DNA of 21,539 nucleotides from Hypsibius dujardini (Eukaryota > Tardigrada > Eutardigrada > Parachela > Hypsibiidae), in assembly GCA_001579985.1 (NCBI GenBank), contig LRSR01013781.1, positions 1 through 21,539 on the forward strand. Direction: 5' to 3'. Below the pieces are notes generated by a model. The model made no database searches. It saw only the letters and a list, made by a program, of their open reading frames with translations, and had not been told where the DNA came from. Positions 1-10,227 of the stretch are shown here, one piece after another. The position numbers and the translations under genes are program-made. How positions within the stretch are numbered: the stretch's first letter is position 1; every line of letters starts with the position of its first letter.

Positions 1-98
1 ATATAGGAATATAGCAATTAAGCAACTATCATCTTAAACTGTACTTCGTTTTCCTTTTACTACCGAGAGAATAACCAGGCGATTAACACCCTGAGCAG

Positions 99-185
99 TA
101 CTACAGCTTTGCTGCGGTTACTTTGAGGGTCGCCCACCACAACTCAATGAGCGACCCTCAAAGTAACCGCGACACAGCTGTAGTA
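99..185. repeat. Long hairpin (inverted repeat, 35-bp arms)
   Basis: The arms at 99-133 and 151-185 are reverse complements around a 17-base loop (134-150). The inner 20 bases of each arm (114-133 and 152-171) pair perfectly, and the outer 15 pair with a few mismatches. It lies about 160 bases upstream of the start codon of the cysteine-rich gene. It could be a small foldback element or MITE remnant, or a structured 5' regulatory element. No clear target-site duplication was seen. Confidence 0.85.
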
Positions 186-344
186 ATAGGCTCAAAGCTC
201 GAAGAAACCGACCCATTGCCGAGAGCAGAATGGTCAAACGTAATCCACTCAGTTAGTGAGCATCGAAAGCTGACACAATGTCTCACACTTCACTTGCATT
301 GTTTTCCTCACAATTTTCAGCTGAACTGCTTCTCTTGCTCGGAA

Positions 345-810
345 ATGATCACCGCTCGACGTCGCTTTGGTATTGAACAAGTAGCTTCGGCTCTAGGACT
401 ACTACTATTATTCTGTTTAGTCCATATATTTATTGGTGTGGAAAGTGGACCGCCACCTCCGCCACAGGCACCGCTAGGCGACGCCTTGAATACCCTTCGA
501 GGAAGACCGCCCTTTACAACCGAAGAAATTCACCGACTCCAGGGCGGCGGCAAAACTAGTACATGCACGCAGCTGGTTCCTTATAATTAGACCATCACAC
601 ACAAGGTACTTAGCAAGAACTACTAAGCCCTGCTTTTATATTATAGGCAAGAATGAAGCAACAACGGTGTGCTCGCTCTTCTGCAAACGCGATCCATGCA
701 GTCCGCCAGCCGCTTGTCTAGGACATCCGCTGGCCAACTGTGTGTCCAAGTGTTGCGTATCGCATTGGTACTACCCTGACCAATACCATGAAGTTACCAA
801 AACCTGCTAG
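345..810 (+). CDS. Secreted cysteine-rich small protein (two exons)
   Basis: The exons are 345-558 and 647-810, joined across an 88-base intron (559-646) that starts GTACAT and ends TTATAG, with a TACTAA branch-like site at 621-626. The join restores an AGC codon and gives 125 residues. The ATG at 345 was chosen because it begins an h-region (LGLLLLFCLVHIFIGV, about residues 17-32) typical of a signal peptide. A proline run and a linker follow. Exon 2 carries eight cysteines (residues 80, 84, 89, 95, 103, 107, 108, 125; gaps 3-4-5-7-3-0-16). The pattern around DPC..AAC.GHP.A.C resembles a short extracellular Cys motif repeated in secreted proteins of several invertebrates. That likeness is from memory and not tested. 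The function is unknown. The frame stays open upstream of 345, so an earlier start is possible but would bury the signal peptide. Confidence 0.65.
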
Positions 811-1292
811 CGCCATATCCTGATTCCCGACAATTAAGGCTTTCAATTTGTGAGTCAGTGTGAACCAAGCAGAGCTCTTTCAATGGAGCATTTTTAAAAT
901 TCACAACGATGACGGAATGAGGCCTTTTCAAAACCGAATGTGGCATTTTGGAATTCGAAATTAATGCCATCGTCTGTGTTTTTGTTTTTGTTTTATCGCA
1001 TGCTGTTGAGATCATATTAATTCATACTATGCTGATATGGCAGAAAAGGGACTTTCCTTAAGTCATTTCGATCAGCTGTGTAATCGCTGAGAATTTCAGA
1101 AAACACAGCACGAACGTGGTAACATTTTTCATTGACATTTTTTGTTCGTTCACGGAACAAAATTAAATACAACGTTTGTTGAGGTTGTTTGATTAAACCG
1201 GTAACTGGTAACTGTTCTGTCATTAGACTAAATACATTGTATGTTAAGCGGCGAGGGAGCACCGCCCCTGTCCGTTATTTCAAGAACCACCC

Positions 1293-1412
1293 ATGTACAC
1301 ACCTGGCCACAAGATAATGCTGACCGAGTTAATTCATTTACCTCAACTAGGGCGCTGAACGAGCTAAATGGCTTGACTAGGTTAGCGCTATCTTGTGGCC
1401 ACGTGTCTATGT
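1293..1412. repeat. Imperfect palindrome, about 50-bp arms, TA-flanked
   Basis: The arms at about 1296-1346 and 1359-1409 are imperfect reverse complements centred near 1352. The best block is TGGCCACAAGATA at 1304-1316, matched by TATCTTGTGGCCA at 1389-1401. TA dinucleotides at 1296-1297 and 1408-1409 could be target duplications of a very short foldback or MITE, but TA is self-complementary, so they may simply be part of the palindrome. The palindrome explains why similar open frames appear on both strands here. Confidence 0.8.
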
Positions 1413-1701
1413 TTGTATATAACAAAGATGTCACTTTTCATGATGGAAAATGGGATAAATTAGGCATTGCACATTTTTCATGGATAATCGAAATCCCCGA
1501 CTTATAAATTGTGGCGTCAAATTAACGTGCTTGACAGAATATCCCCTTGCATCTTTTCGGGATATCGGCATTTTCCGCAGTGATAGTTTAAATTAAAACC
1601 AGACACCAGTTTACATCTGGCAGATACTTTAGAGAATCCTGACTCGATTCATCCCCATTGCACGGCAGAGGTTCATTTTATCTCCACACTTGGGAGTTGT
1701 T

Positions 1702-1707
1702 TTTAAT
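1702..1707 (-). other. Candidate poly(A) signal ATTAAA of the oxidase gene
   Basis: ATTAAA on the minus strand begins 8 bases past the multicopper oxidase stop codon. It is very close to the stop, so it is only a weak candidate. Confidence 0.25.
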
Positions 1708-1714
1708 GGGACTT

Positions 1715-4008
1715 TTAATCGTGCCAGAAATGTACAACTCTCGGACTGTAAGTAGCATTTCCATAGGCCTGCCCACCAAACTCAAGATACAGGGCGGCCT
1801 GTTCTTTCGTCAAGGGTTTGAGGTCGTTCTTCCCCCCGAAGACAAAGACCGCTTGCATGCCCATCATCATATGCTGTACTATGTGACAATGTACCATCCA
1901 CACTCCGGGATTTCGCACTCGCAGCCGCCAAGCTCTCCAGCTGACAATCGCTCCCGGTGTCGTGGTGGTGGCAGGCGGAGTCCGGTACAAGTTGGTTGTG
2001 TCGCGTTTGATGGGTCCGCCGTATCGCATTCGATCTTGCAGCATGGCTTCGGCGACGGTTTCGCTGTAACTGCCCGTCCCGCATCCGGCGTCCCAGTAGT
2101 GGTCGCCGTGCGCATGGAACGGATGCGTCTCCACCGTGCCGGACTGGGTGTTGCCGACGTTTTGCCAAATTATTTCCAGCACTTCCCCCAGCTTGGCTGG
2201 ATAGGTCTTAGTCTTCGTGTCGTAGCCTCCTACCTCATTAAAAGTCATTACAATTTTACCCTTATTATATGGTGAACTTTAACCTACAGTCCAACAGCTT
2301 ACATATTTGTCATAAAACTCTTTTCTTATAATTCCCTGATTGAAAAAAAACTCCAAACGAACAAGTAGTTGTTACACGTGTCGAAGCATATTGGACCGAG
2401 ATATGGGATGGTGAGATGTAGACAAGTAGAAACAATATTTTTGTGGGAACTAGTATCTCACTAGTTGAGCAATAAATTTTTTTATTTCACGTTAACCATA
2501 AAAAAATAACTGCAATCGATGTAACCAACGTAACACCGATGCCAACGTTCTTGAATTTGAAAACAGCAACACATATAACCTCAGATCACTCGGCGTTGCT
2601 TTGCCTGATACAGAAATAACGGGGTAAAAGTACTATTTAACTCGGGGCAAATAAAACCGCGTTAAAATTATCCCACTAAAAATGCCAAATCAGTTGTGAA
2701 TAAAGTGACAATACAAACTATAATTTTGGCAAGAGTCAGATGACCATTCTCTCATTGAGCGTCATTTAGGCTCGATCTCCCAAAAATCGGAAAAGAGTAT
2801 AACCGATTTAGTCCGTTTTGAATTGCCCACATTTTTCTATCCATTTCTCCGTCTGTCGTGACCGTCTGACTGTTTAGCTCACATCTTGGTTTAAGCATTT
2901 GTCCGATAAAACTATTTATCTGTCTAACAGTGTGACTGCCTGCTTTCTTATTTGTACGATTATCTGAACGCCTAAAATGTTTTAACGTCTGAATGGCGGG
3001 ATACCTGTCTGAAAGCCTTACCGTGCTTCAAAGCGTTTTCGTAATCAGGAAAGGCACTCTTTGAGTTCTTATACAGCGACACCAGATAGGGTTCTGGGAC
3101 GCTGTTCTCAAACCAAGGCGCCCCATTCTGATGCCACATCACTTTCTTTGTCCCATTAACATTGAAATTCTGTTGGACGTTAATAAATATCCTCCGGGTT
3201 ACTTCTGACGCTTGGGGGAAGCTATCATCATAAGGGCGAGACGGAAGCGGCCAGAGCTCGTCCTCCAACCAGCCTGACGTGAAAGACTCAGTCGGTAGAA
3301 GCAAGGGTGGTGTTGTCGGTTTGGTGAAGCGATCCGGTATGTCTGCATCACTATAAGCCAAAACAGCAAATGACACAGTGATGAGAGCTCGAGTCCGTGT
3401 CTCCATCTGAAGCCAGTATTGGTCTTTTCCGTTGATGCGATCGACGGACAGCTCTTCGATGGATTTGGATTTGAAGAGGACGCTGAAACGCTGTCCGGAG
3501 CCGATTTCAATATGATCCACCTCAACTGGTGAGACGTAGTGGCCGTCGACCTCAATAACGGTCATCGAACCGTGGCCTTCAAATGCGAGGAACACGTGAG
3601 AGAGAACGGTTCCACCGATAAAACGAAATCTGTAGGTGGTGCTGGGTTTAACGGTGACGACACCGTACGAACAAGATGTGCTTTCTTTATCGGCCGTTGC
3701 GTTTGGAGAGCGAGAGTGACCGTTTAAAGCGACGTTGAACGTTTCACCGGACCACAGAAATGGGTCGCCCATTAAACCTCCAACGATGTCCGAATCGTTA
3801 CGGTAAAATATGTCTGTGAGCACAAGGGTTCTTTCGTCGTCGTAGACAAATGGTGGTGAGTCCTTGACCCGCTCTTCGATAATCAGTGCTCCATATGCAG
3901 TCACTGTAATTATTGTTAAACTCTTCGCTAGACAAGGCAGATGACAAATACTGTAAGAAATAAATTATTAACGCTGCATAGAAGCAGACAAACAGATAGA
4001 CAGACAGG

Positions 4009-4042
<34 letters not shown>

Positions 4043-4630
4043 GTAATGAAAATGTTCAGAAACTGAGCTATTACTTATGGAATTGTACCTGCTCCGAAAC
4101 CAACGTGAGAATGATAAAAGTATGTTCCTGCATCACCGGATTGAAGCTCGAACTCGTAGTCGAAGAAATGCATGGGCGGAATCGGCCACTGGCTTGCAGC
4201 TGGCGTGCCATCAGAAAAGGGCGACATGCGCATAGTTAAACCGTGCCAGTGCTAGAACAGCATTTTGGTTTGCTAACTAATTAGTTATAATACGCCATTA
4301 GCTGCAGACTAGTACACTCACAATGGTCAAATTTTCATCCTTAATGTCATTATAAACGCGAATCCAGATTTTATCGCCCTCTCGAAAACGAAGTTCCGGC
4401 CCAGGAATGGAGCCATTGATTACCACCGAATAGCGCGTTGTGCAGTCGAGTGGGTAAACTTGTGTGGTCACGCGGAGGATTCGATCGGGATGAAAGGAGG
4501 AATCATGAATGTAAACAGTGGGTGGGCTAGACGGTTGATAGGAGTTACCGTCGTAGGCTAACGAACAACCCAATAAATAACAAATTCCAAAGCTGATACC
4601 AATAAGGAACTGTCTTCCGAAGATCAACAT
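1715..4630 (-). CDS. Multicopper oxidase, fungal ascorbate-oxidase/laccase-like, secreted
   Basis: Four exons on the minus strand (4630-4322, 4251-4089, 3903-3022, 2229-1715) join in frame to 622 residues, a normal family length. Introns are 70, 185 and 792 bases, with donors GTGAGT, GTACAA and GTAAGG. The ATG at 4630 starts a signal peptide (about residues 1-25). All four copper motifs are present: HWHG (H104, H106), HSH (H150, H152), HPFHAHG (H487, H490, H492) and HCHIVQHMMMGM (H565, C566, H567, H571, M576). Three cupredoxin domains are therefore expected, with a type 1 copper ligated by Met as in ascorbate oxidase. The family oxidises phenols, ascorbate or metal ions while reducing O2 to water. 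The substrate here is unknown. The region GEVLEIIWQN through the DTTNLYR and WRAWRLRV blocks reads like fungal proteins, not insect laccases (family memory, untested). The acceptor at 2230 was chosen because it gives uninterrupted family alignment. Confidence 0.9.
2840..2955. repeat. Degenerate CTGT/TCTG tract in the oxidase intron
   Basis: A loose run of CTGT- and CTGA-like tetramers on the plus strand lies within the 792-base intron of the oxidase gene. It is weaker than the other tetranucleotide tracts and probably decayed. Confidence 0.4.
3984..4043. repeat. (CAGA)n microsatellite in the oxidase intron
   Basis: A nearly pure tetranucleotide array of ACAG/CAGA units on the plus strand, about 60 bases long, lies in the 185-base intron between exons 2 and 3 of the multicopper oxidase. 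In the transcript it reads as TCTG, a pyrimidine-biased tract. Confidence 0.95.
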
Positions 4631-7600
4631 AATTTTGTATTTTGTGTTTGTTTGTCCACTGAAAGATCGATGTTCAATTATTTGATCAGTCAGTTTCACT
4701 TTCAATTTAGCCAATTTTCGTTCACATCGGCAATACTTTCTCACCTTTTGTTATTGATTAATTTAGGTCTCGAGCTTCCGTCTGACAGCTCGTGCTGTCA
4801 GATGTTTGGTCTCGTCTTTGTTCATCTCGCGGTGGCAACTACACTCAAATGACACCTTTATTTCGCGTGAGTTGGCACATTTAGGTCAATAAAGCCTTCT
4901 TCACTTTCCGATTTTGCAGGGCTTTTTAATGTAATGTTTTGCCACGTTCGTTTGAATTTAACGAAGAAAGAAACTGTGCTGATCTAATTTGATCGGACTA
5001 CACAGAACGAATCTAATCCAATGGAACCTGCATCACAGAACAGACAGAGCCGACCGAACGAGCAGAAAGTCCAACTCCAACTTGAATAGAATCGAATAAA
5101 CTGCCGGATTGAAGTATAAGGTTTCAGTAGGAGTACATAAAGGTACACTGAATAATAATATTCATAGGCAACTCATTTTTCAGTCAACTTGAAAATAAGT
5201 TGCTAATATCATATGATTTTTAGCTTATCAGTCTAGTGTTGGTCACAATTTTTTGTTAGATTCGGGTTGCTACTTTTTCTCCGCTTACAGTTTTGGCGAG
5301 TAAAATTCTTACAGCTGTAGTAACTTAAACTTCTAGTTCGGTCAGATAAAGTGTAGACGAACAAATAGCCGGAGAATTTTAAATTATCAAATTTTCGTAA
5401 TATAGACAACTAGCCAATCAAAAATAGGTGGTTTCCGCAACTGGCCTAAATTAACAAGTTCACAACTTTTGACTGCGGCGCGGTTTTGCCAAAATAAATT
5501 TGTAAGACCTGTTGTTAGCACAAGTAAACGTTGCCGTATATTTCAATTCACAAACTATCAAAATTTCAGATAACTACGCGACGGGGCGTCTCAAAGTCAA
5601 TGGTTACTTCAGCAAGGCGATGGAAATAAATGATAATCAACGTGATATTTGCACTATTTAACTACTGTCATTACCATTTAAAAAATTGAATGCGAATGGT
5701 TTACAGGCAATTGTTTACTTAACAGCGCACTGGTTGAATTAAAAGGTTATTTGCATATTTTTATCTTAAAATTATTAAAGCCCACTTCCGTCCACCTTTT
5801 AAAAAATGCCTGTAAAAACGGCTGATCAGGGGTTTGTACCAATTTCTCGTCGTTCACGGACGCGGTAAATATTTTTAAGCTTTGTGTTTCACAAAACTGT
5901 TAAAATCGGTAATTTTCCTTTATTACCAGCCAATTCAATATTATTCTAAAAAACTTATTAAGTCCCAATAATCTTGGTATCTTAAGTGGTACGAAATTTG
6001 GTCACCTTGTTACTGCATGGACTAAAAAGGGTCACAAGCTGCTATGAGCCAATGCCGATCTATGCGCTAGAACGTGTGCAACATATGAGACATGCTCTTC
6101 CTACACGTGGAGCATGGATGGAGATAAGGCAAACGCGCACGGGAAACTTATGTGTATCTTATTGGATGCTAGATTGCCACGGCAATACGTCCGCCTGAAA
6201 CGGAATTTTGGGGACTAGTCTGTGCTGCTGTCAAACCAACTGGCCTGAAACGGTAACAGCTGGGCAGTCGGCTGCAATTTCGAGCGTAGACGTTCTGCAG
6301 TCACAGACAAATCAACGCTGACTCGGCGGGAATGTTCAGCGTTTTGTTCACTCAACGGGAGCTGCATGGCGTACCATTGGTTAGAGGATCCGTTATGTGT
6401 TTTTTTGAGCCAGCGTTCACTAAAAAAGACGCCCTAACGCGGGGGGGGGGGCATATTTTCACCAGCGAAATGAAAAAAGCATCGTTGCCCCATCAAATGG
6501 GGCGAGGACTTTCAGTTCGAAAAAGAGCTGTTACCGCAACTTAAATTTCTGTTCACATACCCCCTACAATTGGTCCCCCCTGCATGCCTCTACGCGAAAA
6601 GTCCGTTATGCCTCTGCAAGTCGTAGAGATCTATTGTTTTACACTGTTTTGAAGCTCAAATGTGGGGTCCGATATATCTGCCAGGGTGTCATTCCATGTG
6701 CACTTTGTTCAGAAAATTAATTTTTGTTTATTTGACTTTCCCTGTAACAGAAAGTAGTCGAATCAAAGAGCATGGACTGTAACCCTAACGATAGAAAAAT
6801 TCTTCGCGCATTGGATCAGGCTGGGGGAATAAAACCCCAAGTGACTATTTCTCCATCTGATAATGGTTAACAACGTTTTTTTAGCGTACCGCAAAAACGT
6901 GTGTTGCTCAGGACTGAATCCTCATACTTCTGAAACTATAAAAAATCTTTTTCCCTTTCGGGGCATGAATCTCTGAGTGCCCACTAGTACCCGTAACAAG
7001 AAACTTCCTTTCAATAAATTATCGCTGAACCCGCAAAAGCGGTGTTCAAAATTGCCAGCACGAATATGTATTTCTTATCTATTTCCATAGCTTACATACT
7101 TACGGTATTCAAATTTCGATTATTTGTGCCAATTATTTCGTTCAACAAGGCGCTACGTCATGACTCCTTCCACTCCTCCGAGTGGTTTGCACCAATTAGC
7201 GAGAAAAGTATCGTGATTGCCTCTTTTCTCGGTTATTTGAGACGCTAATTCGCACTGTCGTATCGTACGGTAGAAAAATTTGAACTTTCAGAGGGAATTC
7301 TAAACTTTGCGGCTCCAAGTTTATGCCACCATCTACTATTAGAACAGTAGTCCTTTTTTTGAATCTGGAATCATGACTACACAAGGAAAAAGGCAACGGA
7401 AACGCAGAGCCGATATTGGGTGGTACCCAACAGGTACCCAACCGTTACTAATAGTATAGTCTATCTACCTAGTTGACTCATTCCAATCTACCCTCATATT
7501 CTACAATGTACTTACTAAGCTATTATAACGTACATAGTTGCGCTATGTCGGCGGGAATTAGTACGTTTGAGCAAGAACTATTCTTTATTCCTGACTATAT

Positions 7601-7881
7601 AAGTGTATGTTCTACAGTAATTTGGGACAGTTTCTTCCTTTTACCTCCTCCAGCAGTAAAGCCTTCCCACAATTCTACTCCATATTATTCAGTCTAATAG
7701 CTTGCATGTTCCGGTTCTTCCGTCCTAGTAGGGACGGAGTCCTAACACCTAGGCTTTGGGAGGAGAAATAGCCGTAATTAAAAAACCGACGTTCAAAACT
7801 GACAGATAGAACTGCAGATACAACTAGTCAAACTAAACACTCCAGCTCGCTAATTCAAAGGAATTCTACCCTCAACACCGG
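4631..7881. other. Long gene-free region
   Basis: Mostly AT-rich DNA upstream of the oxidase. Open frames of 60-80 codons occur (for example 5986-6198, 6332-6544, 7473-7697), but none has a recognisable domain, a convincing splice context or a family likeness. Around 6180-6560 base composition is more balanced and there is an 11-G run at 6441-6451. CCTGAAACGG occurs twice, near 6194 and 6244. An old transposon fragment is possible there but cannot be shown. Confidence 0.4.
4781..4802. promoter_or_regulatory. 22-bp dyad upstream of the oxidase gene
   Basis: TCTGACAGCTC/GTGCTGTCAGA is a near-perfect palindrome (10 of 11 pairs) about 150 bases upstream of the oxidase start codon. Its position would suit a binding site for a dimeric regulator, but a chance hairpin is equally possible. 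Confidence 0.3.
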
Positions 7882-8876
7882 TCAATTAGCTTGTACACAG
7901 CGTTTGACTTTCTCCCATTTTTTCCCTGCTTTTCCATCAGGTCTGCCAGCCACCAGTTTAGTACTTTCTCTATTTGCAGTACTCAGTACCTCCCAGCGGT
8001 CATCGAGTAGTATGTTATGTGACACAAAGCAAGCTCTGATCCAATATACGATCCACTGGTGATCTTTTACAGATATAATGGAGCGCATCCCTCGGAGACT
8101 TTAACAGCGAACCTTGACTATTCTAATACAATGCTCGACGGTCATTCTAAAACCGGAATATTTGTTGTAAATATCGTTCTCCAAAATCAGGGCAGCCGGT
8201 TTCTTGTAGGCTGCGACAACCGCTAATGATGTTGTATTAGCACTATCGACCAAAATGTATTTCTCCTCATCAAAAAAAGATTCGGGAAATTTACCCAGCC
8301 GAGAATCGTCAAAGACCCTATTGTCATGAGCAGATCCACAAAATCCGATGTTTGCGTGGCGGATCCGGCGGGCATCATCGCACACAATCATGGCCGTTTT
8401 TCGGTAGCGGCTTTTATGACTGAAATAGTTGCTATCACCAAGCTGCGGGTATATTTCAAAACCAATAAGGCGCCATCTACCATACCAACGCAATTAGGAA
8501 ATCCCGACTTTGTCAAAATGCGAACCTTCATAACGTTTTTCTCCGCAGTGTCTGACCGTTTCCCAAACTGCGATTCAACTGACAACAAAGCAACAATGGT
8601 ACGATTTGCAAATAAAACGGAACCTTCCCATAATCCAAAACGACTAGCAAGGCAACCAACACCAGTCGCATTACCTTGACTTCCAAAACGGGAAAACGCA
8701 ACAGTAAGCTGCTTTTCAATGGATGCATGGGGCACATCGGACTTATTGAAAAACACGGGACGCGCTACCATGAGACCAATAATTTTCTGGATCCATCCTT
8801 CGAAATTCTCACCTTCCTGTCTAAAACGACGACCATCCAAGTTAGGCGGTACATTCTCGAAGAAGTTTGAACTTTT
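7882..8876 (-). pseudogene. PIF/Harbinger (HARBI1-like) DDE transposase, broken
   Basis: The minus strand encodes most of a Harbinger-type transposase, the cut-and-paste nuclease of PIF/Harbinger DNA transposons. The first frame runs from about 8876 and includes the region before and around the first catalytic Asp (GFPNCVGMVDGALL). At about 8449-8452 the frame shifts. The second frame continues with NYFSHKSRYRKTAMIVCDD, the second Asp in GSAHDNRVF and the third acidic residue in VEHCIRIVK. An in-frame TAA at 8101-8103 then interrupts it, and the same frame resumes with SLRGM and the conserved WIRACFVSHNILLDD block to a stop at 7882. No N-terminal start was found beyond 8877, where the frame closes. 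The frameshift, nonsense codon and missing 5' end mark an inactive copy. Terminal repeats were not located. Confidence 0.85.
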
Positions 8877-8948
8877 TCATACCGGCTCTCGAGGGCCGAA
8901 ACGGTAAAACGACGATATGAAATGTAGGACATTTTGGGCATTCCTTCA

Positions 8949-8976
8949 AGTATGTTCGTTCAAGTACGTTCATTCT
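8949..8976 (+). repeat. Short 14-bp tandem duplication
   Basis: Two near-identical copies of TTCAAGTATGTTCG / TTCAAGTACGTTCA sit in tandem just beyond the 5' end of the Harbinger remnant. The function is unknown. Confidence 0.4.
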
Positions 8977-9106
8977 TGAAAGGATTTCAAACGACAAACA
9001 TCTGAAAGGATTCCGATGTTTCAGACTTTTGCAGTTCTTTATAAGAATGGGGAACAAACGTGGAATCTAACCCGCCAATTGATTCGTGAGCCAAACAAGA
9101 AGGCAT

Positions 9107-9112
9107 TTTAAT
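9107..9112 (-). other. Candidate poly(A) signal ATTAAA of the cyanase gene
   Basis: ATTAAA on the minus strand lies 108 bases past the cyanase stop codon, a plausible 3'-end distance. There is no transcript evidence. Confidence 0.35.
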
Positions 9113-9219
9113 TCGTCCATGACAAAAAGCCGTACAGTGAACCTTTCAAATTTTGAATAAAGTCGACGGCGTAGACACATCCTTAGGTAATTGGCAAATA
9201 ACTTAACCAATGAAACACC

Positions 9220-10020
9220 TTAAAACGGTTTGAATGGCAAAAATTTTCCATCTAGTGTTATGACAGCACGATGACCACCTTCGGGGTCGACAACCTTGGT
9301 GATGTTGAGCTTGAAATTGATCGCACTGATAATCCCATCACCAAACTGTTCATGAATCAGAGCTCGCAGTGTCGAGCCGTAAACTTGAACCATTTCATAG
9401 AAGCGGTAGACGGTGGGATCAGTCGGTACTCCTCCGGGAATACTTCCTCGAAGCGGAATCGTCTTCAGGAGCTCGATTTCCCCACTATTGAGGTCCAACT
9501 TTTGTCCCACAACTTTGGCAGCCTTTGCTGGCAATGGATGTTGCCCCAACAGAGCGGCAGTGACGTAAACAACACTCAGACCCGTTCCTTCAGCGAGTTG
9601 CTCGAATGTGAGGTTCTTCCGGAGTTTGGCGTTGATGATCGTATCGGTCAAGGTGTCTCTCGGAGCTTGCCGATACTGCGACTGAATAGTTGGAACGGCT
9701 GGCACCTCCGTCAGTTGCTCCACGTTGTCTACAAAGATTAGTACATATATAAAGGTAATTTCGTCATACTTATACAGTTAGCATTTTATCATCATTAGGT
9801 GAAATGTTTACTCCACTCTTGTTCGTTTCCTGCTCGCGACGGGGTGTCGGGTCCGCCCAAGGCCACTGAGGAACAAAGGGGTTTTTTGTTACTCTACTCA
9901 ATATACAGTGTACTCAAAACGTTAAGCTGCCTTCTTGCCAAAGGGATGTTGGATGAAATTGCTATACATACCCCGTGTTGTGGCGAGCAATGCCGTAAGG
10001 CATGGCAATAGCAAATGCAT
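9220..10020 (-). CDS. cynS: Cyanase (cyanate hydratase) with N-terminal export-like leader
   Basis: Cyanase converts cyanate and bicarbonate to CO2 and carbamate, which decays to ammonia and CO2. The main exon (9728-9220) holds the N-terminal helical domain and the full catalytic domain. In the joined protein the three family catalytic residues are R143 and E146 ([11 protein letters not shown]) and S169 ([12 protein letters not shown]), and it ends in the usual [11 protein letters not shown]. This exon has no usable ATG. TACTAATCTTTGTAG shows it is preceded by an intron. Two upstream exons fit in phase: 9865-9812 (acceptor GTTCCTCAG, donor GTAAAC) and 10020-9972 (ATG, donor GTATGT). The introns are 106 and 83 bases, and the product is 203 residues against about 156 in bacteria. 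The first 20 residues ([15 protein letters not shown]...) look like a signal peptide; a mitochondrial leader is the alternative. Animal cyanases are rare and often attributed to horizontal transfer. Confidence 0.9.
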
Positions 10021-10227
10021 GATGAGAAGAATAGACGGACTGCGGTAGAAATAATTCCTATAGGAAAAACGCACGTTGGAACTTTAAGAATAAAAGGGCG
10101 AGAAATGCGAGACGTAGTTAAGATGAGAAAAAAACACTAAAATTGGATTGGACTGAAATAAAAGCACTTGACAGTTAGAGAGGGCCGCCTTGGATCTACT
10201 TTGAGGGACTTCGAGTGCAAAGCGTAG

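Larger units (their letters stand above)
811..1714. other. Intergenic spacer between convergent genes
   Basis: No coding exon was recognised in this AT-rich spacer between the ends of two convergent genes. Its only clear structure is the inverted repeat at 1293-1412. Confidence 0.5.

Noticed and set aside
1228-1507. Two opposite-strand proteins that look alike
   Set aside because: Their likeness comes from the palindrome at 1293-1412, not from two genes.
6441-6451. Run of 11 G
   Set aside because: A single homopolymer with no further G-tracts nearby. It could be natural or a sequencing artefact and does not support a quadruplex claim.
5986-6544. Two plus-strand frames of 70 codons
   Set aside because: No motif, signal peptide or splice context supports them. 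Other frames in the region are equally open.
8326-8907. Plus-strand frames across the Harbinger remnant
   Set aside because: They are antisense shadows. The minus strand carries the conserved transposase motifs.
9271-9741. 156-codon plus-strand frame opposite the cyanase
   Set aside because: It is an antisense shadow of a strongly conserved coding exon.
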